The notes under the pieces are model-generated. The model was not told the origin of the DNA. It worked only from the letters and a program-made list of their open reading frames with translations, and ran no database searches. A program made the position numbers and the translations under genes. A stretch of DNA of 64,000 bases from Treponema sp. (GTDB lineage Bacteria > Spirochaetota > Spirochaetia > Treponematales > Treponemataceae), in NCBI GenBank assembly GCA_024402595.1, contig JAKSTL010000001.1:1-64000 (forward strand). The letters are read 5' to 3'. Every line of letters begins with the position of its first letter. Position 1 is the stretch's first letter. This document shows positions 7,924 through 15,065 of the stretch, piece after piece.

Positions 7924-9342
7924 TTACTGCTTTAATGTTCTAAAATGATTATAAATCAACTTACCAGAATCGCTTAAATCTTCATAATCCCAATCACTAA
8001 TTTTTGAACAACCAGATGCTATTACACTGGCAGTTTCCGCCTTATTTGCCAAAGACCAGTTCATATGACTAATATTGTATTTTTTTATTAAATCAAGCCA
8101 CAGCCCAGTTTGCGACACATTAAAACCACCATTACCACTGGCATTACAAGTTCCAAACTCTGTTATAAATACAGGCAGTCCATTTTCAATGCAAGACTCA
8201 ACTCTGTCTCTAAATGAATCTCTGTGTGTATCTGCATAAAAGTGGAATGCGTACATTACATTTTTATATTTCAATGGAGAAAGGGCTGCATCATGAATAT
8301 CCTGAGACCAAGTATTAGTTCCCACAATCACAAGAGAATCTGGTGCATTTTTACGAATCATAGGAATAAGATTTTCGGCATAAGGTGTTAAAACTGTGGT
8401 CCAAGGAGAGCCTGTTGGTTCATTGCACAATTCATAAATCACATTATCATATTTTGCATATTTCTGAGAAATCTCGCTAAAGAAAAGCATTGCATCGTCT
8501 AAATGATAATTTGGATTGAAGTTCAAAACATGCCAATCCACAATTACATACATTCCCAACTCTGTTGCCGCATCAATTCCTTTAAAAATCAGATTTTTCA
8601 AATGTTCCTGATTTCCACCTGCACAATAACCGCCATTTTCCTGAACATAAAGTGCAAGACGAACACAATTTGTATTCCAATCATCGTAAAGAGTTTTAAA
8701 TCCATTTTGATTAACATATTGTGGATACCATGCCAAGCCGTGAGTAGACATTCCATAAAGCATAAACTTTTCACCGTTTTTATCGTAAAGATAAGCACCA
8801 TTCACTTTTAGTTTACCATGCTTGTCCACTGGCGAATCTTTTGGATATACAGGTACCGGATTTGCAGTAATTTTTATATTTGGGATTTCAGCCTTTATAG
8901 CCTTAGTTTTTTTCTTTTCCACAGGAGCTGGCTCACAAAGGATTTTTGTAATTTTGATTCCATTTCCTTTAATTAAAAGTCCATTTTTCTTAAGGGCAGA
9001 AACATCGCGTGCAACAACAACATAACTAACTTTTCCAGATTTTTTCTCTGGTGTAACAACATTTTTAGCAGCCGTTGCGCCTCTATAAATACCATAAGCC
9101 AGTGGCGATTTTTCTCCAGCATTTAGTTCAAAAAAATGCTTTTCTCCTTTTTCCCACTTATATGAAATGTTCAAATTGTAACCGTTGGTAATATTTTCAA
9201 AAGCTTCGGCTTCTATTCCAAACTGATTATTTTCATCTAAAGAAACTGGCTCTTTCAAAAGATTTTCCTGAGCAAAACATCTTCCAAAAAATACCACCAT
9301 TATAAATAAAATCCATTTTTTTCCTATTTTTTTTGATTTCAT
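7924..9342 (-). CDS. Secreted GH5 family endoglucanase
   Basis: The 472-residue protein has a signal peptide (hydrophobic run, then FGRCFAQEN), an N-terminal beta-rich region of about 130 residues, a short lysine/proline linker and a GH5 catalytic domain from about residue 165. Catalytic residues are the acid/base E308 in YELCNEPTG and the nucleophile E395 in FITEFGT. VDWHVLNFNP and YAFHFYADTH match conserved GH5 strands, and the closest style is subfamily 2 endo-beta-1,4-glucanase. It should cut cellulose or related beta-glucans outside the inner membrane. Subfamily is not proven. Confidence 0.9.
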   Translation of the reverse strand: MKSKKIGKKWILFIMVVFFGRCFAQENLLKEPVSLDENNQFGIEAEAFENITNGYNLNISYKWEKGEKHFFELNAGEKSPLAYGIYRGATAAKNVVTPEKKSGKVSYVVVARDVSALKKNGLLIKGNGIKITKILCEPAPVEKKKTKAIKAEIPNIKITANPVPVYPKDSPVDKHGKLKVNGAYLYDKNGEKFMLYGMSTHGLAWYPQYVNQNGFKTLYDDWNTNCVRLALYVQENGGYCAGGNQEHLKNLIFKGIDAATELGMYVIVDWHVLNFNPNYHLDDAMLFFSEISQKYAKYDNVIYELCNEPTGSPWTTVLTPYAENLIPMIRKNAPDSLVIVGTNTWSQDIHDAALSPLKYKNVMYAFHFYADTHRDSFRDRVESCIENGLPVFITEFGTCNASGNGGFNVSQTGLWLDLIKKYNISHMNWSLANKAETASVIASGCSKISDWDYEDLSDSGKLIYNHFRTLKQ

Positions 9343-9574
9343 TTTTTCAACCTCTTTGTGCGTAAATTATTCCGCAGAACATCTTCTATACAAAAAGTGT
9401 AAAACCCATTTTTGAAAAATAATCTTACAAATCTCTATAATTACAAGAAGAAATAATAAACTGAAGTCTTTTATTCTGTTGTGAACATAAAAAAAGTTTT
9501 ATTACAGATTTTCTTGCCAAGTCTGTTTTTTTATATATATTAATCATATACAAATAAAAAAAATGGAGATTATT

Positions 9575-9802
9575 ATGGCTTGGAGTGAAACATTACAAAA
9601 TGAAACAAGAGAATTAATTTATCCTGGTGCAATGGTAAAAGACGAAAAATGCCATTTTGGGTTTTACAACGAAACTGCAGAAGGAAAAGTTCAAATAATA
9701 GGCGTAAAGGAAGATAGTTTTATACCAACTCCATCAGGCGAAATTATTGCAACTTTTGATAACCTGGAAGAAATGATTGCTGCGGGCTGGGCTATTGATT
9801 AA
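9575..9802 (+). CDS. Small acidic protein of unknown function
   Basis: From the ATG at 9575, preceded by GGAG at 9565-9568, the product is 75 residues (MAWSETLQNETRELIYPGA). An earlier in-frame ATG overlaps that ribosome site and is not used. The protein is acidic, without signal peptide or membrane span, and has one cysteine. It ends DNLEEMIAAGWAID. I do not recognise the family. It is divergent from the GH5 gene at 9342 and convergent with the XRE gene at 10317. Confidence 0.6.
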   Translation: MAWSETLQNETRELIYPGAMVKDEKCHFGFYNETAEGKVQIIGVKEDSFIPTPSGEIIATFDNLEEMIAAGWAID

Positions 9803-9827
9803 CTGAGTTTTCAAAAACTTATAAGGA

Positions 9828-9881
9828 CAAAAAAAAGATTCTCAAAATTGCAAACTGTATAATGTTTCAATTTCGAGAATC
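9828..9881 (-). terminator. Rho-independent terminator of the XRE gene
   Basis: Arms at 9837-9850 and 9868-9881 pair over 14 bases with one mismatch (GATTCTC ... GAGAATC). On the minus strand they are followed by a run of eight T. It lies downstream of the regulator at 9952-10317 and also faces the small plus-strand gene ending at 9802. Confidence 0.75.
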
Positions 9882-9951
9882 AAAAACTGTAGTTTAGAGG
9901 CATTTTTTATTTGCCGGCCATTTGTTTTTAGCTTATGCCGACAAATGCTTT

Positions 9952-10317
9952 TTATGCCGACAATTTCCACCTGCATCCGTCGCATTTCTTGCTGCAAAGT
10001 TTCTGAGCTTTGTCTGCAGCACAGCGGATTTCTACTTCTACAATGCGGGTTACCACCATTTCATCCATTGTAACACCGAACAGTTGTGAAAGGACAAGCA
10101 AATTGTCTATAGTAGGAACATTTTTTCCCTGCTCCCAAGCATATACAGCCTGAGGATATTCAAACCCAAAAATATCCTGAATATCACGAACGGAAAAACC
10201 GCTCTTTTTTCTAAAAAACTTTATTTGGTTGCCAGTAGCCTGAACATCGATTACTGGCTTTGAAAAACTAATTAACTCTTTTTGATTACTTTCTCGTGTA
10301 TTTAAACTTTCCTTCAT
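9952..10317 (-). CDS. XRE/Cro-CI family helix-turn-helix regulator with cysteine-rich tail
   Basis: From the ATG at 10317 the protein is 121 residues. Residues about 28-88 form the helix-turn-helix (NQIKFFRKKSGFSVRDIQDIF ... AVYAWEQGKNVPTIDNLLVL), a type common in Clostridia. The C-terminal tail has four cysteines in a C-x9-C-x3-C-x2-C arrangement (RCAADKAQKLC, CDGC), a possible metal or redox site not seen in the basic family. Its start overlaps the end of the upstream one-TM ORF by 32 bases, suggesting translational coupling. The ORF could extend to 10356 but without a better ribosome site. Confidence 0.8.
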   Translation of the reverse strand: MKESLNTRESNQKELISFSKPVIDVQATGNQIKFFRKKSGFSVRDIQDIFGFEYPQAVYAWEQGKNVPTIDNLLVLSQLFGVTMDEMVVTRIVEVEIRCAADKAQKLCSKKCDGCRWKLSA

Positions 10318-10504
10318 TTTGATTTTTTCCCCTATCAACAAAAACAAAAAACTCATTATCTAAATTGCTTTTAAGTTTCCAGCCTAAATTATTAATAAAA
10401 CATGGCCGAACATGTGCATATGCTAAAACGCGAACAATAGTTGTCACGGTTAGAATAAATGCAGCTAATGATAATGAACAAATGTCTGAATAGGTCGCGA
10501 ACAT
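10286..10504 (-). CDS. Putative small one-TM peptide, holin/toxin-like, overlapping the XRE gene
   Basis: A 72-residue frame starts at the ATG at 10504, behind GAGGAG at a good distance. Residues about 8-30 are a hydrophobic span (SLSLAAFILTVTTIVRVL), and the rest is basic and polar. An N-terminal membrane span after a short acidic start recalls small hydrophobic toxins of type I systems, but the tail is longer than usual. It overlaps the XRE gene by 32 bases. A stable hairpin sits just upstream at 10525-10557. The start signal supports expression; the function is a guess. Confidence 0.4.
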   Translation of the reverse strand: MFATYSDICSLSLAAFILTVTTIVRVLAYAHVRPCFINNLGWKLKSNLDNEFFVFVDRGKNQNEGKFKYTRK

Positions 10505-10524
10505 ACGCACTCCTCACTAAAAAC

Positions 10525-10557
10525 AAAAAATTGCTGGGACTGAATCAACAATTTTTT
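10525..10557. repeat. 12-bp stem hairpin ahead of the small TM ORF
   Basis: AAAAAATTGCTG at 10525-10536 pairs with CAACAATTTTTT at 10546-10557, with one G-T pair and a 9-base loop. The flanking A and T runs make it terminator-like on either strand. It lies about 21 bases upstream of the ATG at 10504, so it may end an upstream or antisense transcript, or shape the leader of the small ORF. Confidence 0.55.
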
Positions 10558-10599
10558 AAGATAAATCTACGCCACCGGCGCTCAAGTTTTTGCCTCTAA

Positions 10600-10633
10600 G
10601 AGACAAGAAAACGACTCCCTTTTGTGGAAGTCG
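10600..10633 (-). terminator. Rho-independent terminator of the 10694-12370 GH5 gene
   Basis: On the minus strand CGACTTCC and GGGAGTCG pair (10612-10633, one mismatch) and are followed by TTTTCTTGT. It lies about 60 bases past the GH5 stop. Confidence 0.6.
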
Positions 10634-10693
10634 CTTTATGTAGAAAATATAACAAATATTTTAAAATTCGTCATTAAACTTGTAGTTTAAAAA

Positions 10694-12370
10694 TTATTTT
10701 TCTATGATTTTAATATCGTCAAGGTAGAATCTGTCGCGAATAGAACCTTCTTCGGCCGCAAACTCAAGGAACTGAACTCTATTAAAGTCGAACTGAGTTC
10801 CATCGCTGTCGTACCAAGTATTAGTTATATTTGACCAACCACCCCAATCATTCATGCTGGCAATTTGGATTTCCACTTTATTCCATTCACCAACTTTCAA
10901 ATCTTTTGCATTTACATTGTATGCAAGTCTATAAGGAATATCTTTTCCAAGACCATCGTCAGTATCAACAAATCTAACCTGGAAAGCCTGTCGTTCTGAA
11001 TTAAACTTTACATTAAAACAGAGGTAAACTTTCTTTTCTTTGCCTGTAATTTCTGACAATGGGCGTTTTGTCAAATCAAACTGTAAAGCGCCATAACGAT
11101 CTACTTCACCAAGCATAAGACTGTATGAACCTTCAACCTTATCTTTAGAATAATTGGTCATAAAGAAGCCCATGCTCCAAGTAGTTTTATTGAGTCCTTT
11201 GCCAAAGAAATCATCGTAGATTACAAGTGGTAGAGTTTGTGGGTTTGTAATAGACATATCACCAACACCTTCTGGCACATTCATTCCAAGTGCTTGTAAA
11301 ACTTCACCGTTAAGGTCTCGTGGATAAAGCTTTGTTGTGTTTGGCTGGAAAATACCAAAGTTATCATCATAACCCCAAACAGTAAATGGAATATTAAAAT
11401 CTTTTAGACCTTTCCCTACAATTCTATACCATGCATTTCTATCCCCTTCTGGAGCAACTAAATCGTAAACACCCATTTCACCACACCAAACAGGAGCTTT
11501 TGCAGTTGCACTAAACTCTGCGGCTTTTTTCAACTGAGCTCTAATTGCAGATTCAGTTCCAGATTTTGGATAAGTTCCTCGGAGATTTGCTGCAACCCAA
11601 CTAGTTTTTGCGGCTCCAGTAAGTTCTGGCATTCTTTCTTTATCATAAGGGAATGGAACATCGTGAAGAGCTTCAATTCCTTTATCGGTCCAGTTTGCAC
11701 CCTGATGAGTAAATACCATTGGATCATAAAAATGGAATGTATAAATAATTTTTTTATCATTCAAAGGTTTAAGTGCACACATAGAGTTTACGCTAGACCA
11801 ATCTGCACCAGTAACCACAACTGTATGCTTTTTGTCAGTTTTTCTAATCAATTTAAGGATTTCTTCCTGAATTGGTTCCCAGTCCACATTTTTAAACTGA
11901 GGTTCATTCAAGATTTCATACATAATGTAATTGCTTCGTTTCTTGTATCGTTCTGCAATCTGAGGCCAAACAAGTCGCAAACTGGCAGCAACTTTAGCTG
12001 GAGCAGGATAAACACCACTGTTGAAAGAGTGATTATCAATAATAATATACATTCCAAGTTCTTCTGCCCAATCACAAGCCTGATCAAGATATTCAAAAAT
12101 TATTGGGTCAATATTATCATTCTGATCAAGGAACATTGAAAAATGAATAGGCACACGAATTACATCACAACCAAGTTCCTTTAAATGTTCAAAATCACTT
12201 TTATCATAAACGCGAAGATTTGGTATTCCAGGTTCCCAGATTTCAAACCATTTAGAAAGATTTACGCCTTTTGTAAACGGTGCCTGCAATGCCTGAGTTG
12301 TCTGTGCAAACAAAACCGACGAAAGCATAAGCATACATACTTTCAAAATCATTCTTTTAAAAAGTTTCAT
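10694..12370 (-). CDS. Secreted GH5 family glycoside hydrolase with C-terminal carbohydrate-binding-like domain
   Basis: The 558-residue protein has a signal peptide ending near LFAQTTQA, a GH5 barrel (GVNLSKWFE, IRVPIHFS, IIIDNHSFN) and a C-terminal beta-sandwich-like region from about residue 375. Catalytic residues are acid/base E156 in YEILNEPQ and nucleophile E298 in WCGEMGVY. The C-terminal region (DDFFGKGLNKTTW ... RFYLDDIKIIE) resembles CBM4/11-type binding domains that end with a similar DDI strand. It should attack beta-glucan, mannan or xyloglucan outside the inner membrane; the exact substrate is open. A GAGGAG site precedes the ATG. It shows no close similarity by eye to the other GH5 here, so the two are probably not recent duplicates. 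Confidence 0.88.
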   Translation of the reverse strand: MKLFKRMILKVCMLMLSSVLFAQTTQALQAPFTKGVNLSKWFEIWEPGIPNLRVYDKSDFEHLKELGCDVIRVPIHFSMFLDQNDNIDPIIFEYLDQACDWAEELGMYIIIDNHSFNSGVYPAPAKVAASLRLVWPQIAERYKKRSNYIMYEILNEPQFKNVDWEPIQEEILKLIRKTDKKHTVVVTGADWSSVNSMCALKPLNDKKIIYTFHFYDPMVFTHQGANWTDKGIEALHDVPFPYDKERMPELTGAAKTSWVAANLRGTYPKSGTESAIRAQLKKAAEFSATAKAPVWCGEMGVYDLVAPEGDRNAWYRIVGKGLKDFNIPFTVWGYDDNFGIFQPNTTKLYPRDLNGEVLQALGMNVPEGVGDMSITNPQTLPLVIYDDFFGKGLNKTTWSMGFFMTNYSKDKVEGSYSLMLGEVDRYGALQFDLTKRPLSEITGKEKKVYLCFNVKFNSERQAFQVRFVDTDDGLGKDIPYRLAYNVNAKDLKVGEWNKVEIQIASMNDWGGWSNITNTWYDSDGTQFDFNRVQFLEFAAEEGSIRDRFYLDDIKIIEK

Positions 12371-12784
12371 TTTTTTCTCCTCTAAATAATGAAGAAAGTT
12401 TATCTTCCTGACTTCTTCATAAACACATTCATCGTAAAATTAGAATGTGCATTTAATACTAAGCTTGCAACGCAAACTCAAAACGGGATGCCAAACAAGT
12501 TTATCTGTTTGTGACTTAGACATCCATCCTCATAAAAACTTTAAGTAATATAGTAATTAGTATCCACATAATTACATCTATTGAAGTGAAAATATTGTAT
12601 ATAATTCTGTATTATATCATAATTTTTGGTTAAAATGCATAAAAAATTGTTTTTATTTCAAAATGAATAAGAATGAATAAGGGTCTGTCCCCATGAGTGA
12701 TTTACCCATAAATGATTTGTATATTTCTTTTAATGTTCCCATAAGCTGAATGACAAGATAGTTTTTTTACTTTATAATTTATCT
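12371..12784. other. 414-bp divergent intergenic region
   Basis: No gene is seen. It holds the GH5 leader, where GGATG/CATCC (12486-12490, 12521-12525) encloses CAAACA/TGTTTG and may fold, and an AT-rich stretch with several TATAAT-like hexamers. A tandem 10-bp repeat AATGAATAAG lies at 12662-12671 and 12672-12681, followed by GGTCTGTCCCC, which resembles REP-type palindrome fragments. The promoter of the ATPase gene is at the right end. Confidence 0.6.
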
Positions 12785-12785
12785 A
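12750..12785 (+). promoter_or_regulatory. Predicted leaderless promoter of the MinD/ParA-type gene
   Basis: ATGACA (12750-12755), a 17-base spacer and a perfect TATAAT (12773-12778) are followed by only six bases before the ATG at 12785. The expected transcription start coincides with the start codon, and no Shine-Dalgarno is present. Confidence 0.65.
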
Positions 12786-13933
12786 TGACACAAATTATTC
12801 CAGTAGCAAGTGGTAAAGGTGGAGTAGGAAAAAGTCTCCTCTCTGCAAATCTGGCAATTGCCTTGGGACAACAAGGTAAACGAGTAGTTTTAGTTGATTT
12901 AGACTTAGGTGCTTCAAATCTGCATCTGGTAATTGGACAGCATCCTGGCAGTGCAAGTTTGGGTTCTTGGTTTACAGATAAATCGCAGTTTAAAGATATT
13001 ATTCAACCAACAGATTATCAGAATGTTAGTTTTATTGCTGGTGACAGTCAGATTCCAGATTTAACCTCGCTAAAACACGCTCAGAAAGTAAAATTAATTC
13101 GTAACTTAAAAAATATTGATACCGATTATTTAATTCTCGATTTGGGAGCTGGAACTCATCAATTTATTTTGGATATGTTCCTTCTTTCTCCACAAGGAAT
13201 TATTGTTTCTGCACCAGCAGTTACAGCAACTTTAAACGGTTATCTCTTTTTGAAAAATGCGGTTTTCCGACTGCTTTACACAACATTCAAGAAAAATACA
13301 CCAGGTCGTGCCCTTTTGGACAACTTAAAAAAAGACACTGGTTCTATGCAAAAGCTTTACATTCCTCAATTGGTACAAGCTCTTGGCCGAGTTGATCCAC
13401 AGGCAACCAAATTGTTCATAAACAGAATGCAGCAGTTCAGACCTCGTTTGGTTATGAATATGATTGAAAATCCTGCCGATGCATCTAAAGCCCAGAGAAT
13501 TAAAACTTCCTGCAATCAGTATTTAGGTTTGGAAATTGACTTCCTTGGAATTATGTACCGGGATATGCTTCAGGATAAAGCTCTTGCTTCTCAATTGCCA
13601 TTGGTTGTTTATAAACCTCAGTCGGTTTTAGGTCAGGCAATTTATAGAGTTGCTGATAAAGTGATTGAAACACCACCAAGAAACTTTGATGCAGATTTTG
13701 ATCCAGAAAGCTTTAATTCTGATTCGTTCTTAAATGCAGAAGAAGAGGCAAATACAGACTATGATTTCAAACTGTCGGGAATTGATGATTTAGTTTCTAG
13801 CGGTGAACTTTCCATTGGTGAACTGGCAGAAATGATTAAAACTCAGCAATACGAACTGATTCAGCTGAAAAAAGAAAATCAATTGCTGAAATCTAAGCTG
13901 GTAAAAGCCGCCGCTCAAGGTTTTAAAATTTAA
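12785..13933 (+). CDS. MinD/ParA-family ATPase (FlhG-like P-loop protein)
   Basis: The 382-residue cytoplasmic protein has the deviant Walker A GKGGVGKS at residues 10-17 with the signature lysine K11, then VVLVDLDLGASN with D38 and D40, and LILDLGAG as Walker B region. The family forms ATP-driven dimers that position cell machinery such as flagella, septa or chromosomes. A helical insertion near residues 165-205, an acidic stretch near 300-320 and a C-terminal coiled coil (ELIQLKKENQLLKSKL) set it apart from plain MinD. It is followed after 52 bases by lgt. The spirochete setting favours an FlhG-like role, but that is inference. Confidence 0.8.
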   Translation: MTQIIPVASGKGGVGKSLLSANLAIALGQQGKRVVLVDLDLGASNLHLVIGQHPGSASLGSWFTDKSQFKDIIQPTDYQNVSFIAGDSQIPDLTSLKHAQKVKLIRNLKNIDTDYLILDLGAGTHQFILDMFLLSPQGIIVSAPAVTATLNGYLFLKNAVFRLLYTTFKKNTPGRALLDNLKKDTGSMQKLYIPQLVQALGRVDPQATKLFINRMQQFRPRLVMNMIENPADASKAQRIKTSCNQYLGLEIDFLGIMYRDMLQDKALASQLPLVVYKPQSVLGQAIYRVADKVIETPPRNFDADFDPESFNSDSFLNAEEEANTDYDFKLSGIDDLVSSGELSIGELAEMIKTQQYELIQLKKENQLLKSKLVKAAAQGFKI

Positions 13934-13985
13934 TTTCAGTCAGAAATTATCAAATTAAACAATTATTTTAAAAAGGATATTTATT

Positions 13986-14963
13986 ATGTTTTTATATTTA
14001 ACATTTCCTTCTTGGATCCATCCGCAGATTTTTCCAGGCGTAAAGTTTTTAGAGCTTTTGCGATGGTATGGTTTAATGTATGTTTTTGCCTTTGGAACAG
14101 CCTATTTTATTTTAAAAAAGGTTGCCAACGAAGGTATGATGGACACAGACACTTATAAAATTACTGAAGATGATTTGTTCAGTTTTTTAGGCACTGGAAT
14201 TATTTTCCTTTTATTAGGTGCTAGAATCGGTTCCACATTAATTTACGATACAACTGGTCTTTACTGGCACAAACCTTGGTTAATTTTCTGGCCTTTTGAT
14301 TCAAAAATGCATTTTACAGGATTTGCAGGAATGTCTTACCACGGCGGATTTGTTGGTGGCCTTTTGGGTATGCTTTTCTGGTGCTGGCGACATAAACAAC
14401 CAGCTTCCAAGTGGATTGATGCAATGGTTTGTGCAATTCCGCTGGGATATACCTTTGGACGAATCGGTAATTTTATGAACGGTGAACTCTTTGGTAGAAT
14501 TACCACGGCTCCTTGGGGAATTGTTTTTCCTTATGCAGAAAAGTTTTCTTCTAGTTTGCCATGGGTTCAGGATTTTGCCGCAAAAATTGGTATGGATATT
14601 TCTACTTTGCGACTGGTAAATCTTCCACGCCATCCAAGCCAATTATATGAATCCTTTTTTGAAGGAATTGTGCTTTGGACAATAATCTGGTTGTGCCGTA
14701 AGCATAGAAAGTTTGATGGAATGCTGGCTTGTATTTATACGGGTGGCTATGGTTTGTTCCGCTTTTTCATTGAATACTTCCGTGAACCAGATTCAGATTT
14801 GGGCTTCCGCATTGGAGATAAATCTGCAAACATTTACGAAAACACATCGCTTACAAACTTTTCAACAGGACAGATACTTTGTGCCATAATGATTGTAGGT
14901 TCAATTTTGGCCGCAGTTTTGTTGTACCTTAAAGACAAAAAGAAGAAAAAAGAAAAGGCTTAG
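13986..14963 (+). CDS. lgt: Prolipoprotein diacylglyceryl transferase
   Basis: The 325-residue integral membrane enzyme transfers diacylglycerol from phosphatidylglycerol to the lipobox cysteine of prolipoproteins, the first step of lipoprotein maturation. SYHGGFVGG, FGRIGNFMNGELFGR (with essential arginine R159) and PRHPSQLYE are the Lgt signatures. AAAGGA precedes the ATG. The C-terminus is a lysine-rich tail. Later steps are served by lspA at 45475-46020. A large nested hairpin terminates the gene. Confidence 0.95.
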   Translation: MFLYLTFPSWIHPQIFPGVKFLELLRWYGLMYVFAFGTAYFILKKVANEGMMDTDTYKITEDDLFSFLGTGIIFLLLGARIGSTLIYDTTGLYWHKPWLIFWPFDSKMHFTGFAGMSYHGGFVGGLLGMLFWCWRHKQPASKWIDAMVCAIPLGYTFGRIGNFMNGELFGRITTAPWGIVFPYAEKFSSSLPWVQDFAAKIGMDISTLRLVNLPRHPSQLYESFFEGIVLWTIIWLCRKHRKFDGMLACIYTGGYGLFRFFIEYFREPDSDLGFRIGDKSANIYENTSLTNFSTGQILCAIMIVGSILAAVLLYLKDKKKKKEKA

Positions 14964-15030
14964 TTTTTAATAAGGGCTTTAATTTTCTACAGATTAAAGC
15001 CCAAATCAAAACCAAGCCTTTTTTATTTTT
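14953..15030. terminator. Nested bidirectional terminator between convergent lgt and helicase genes
   Basis: An inner perfect 10-bp stem, GGGCTTTAAT (14974-14983) with ATTAAAGCCC (14993-15002), is enclosed by an outer 15-bp stem with one mismatch, AAAAGGCTTAGTTTT (14953-14967) with AAAACCAAGCCTTTT (15008-15022). The outer stem includes the lgt stop codon. T-rich tracts follow on both strands, so it can serve both convergent genes. Confidence 0.8.
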
Positions 15031-15065
15031 CAGAATCTTCTATCTAATTAAGTTTATTCTTTTAG

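Noticed and set aside
9343-9574. Additional small gene or RNA in the GH5/small-protein intergenic region
   Set aside because: Only AT-rich sequence with possible divergent promoters is seen; no ribosome site with a plausible frame and no stable long stem.
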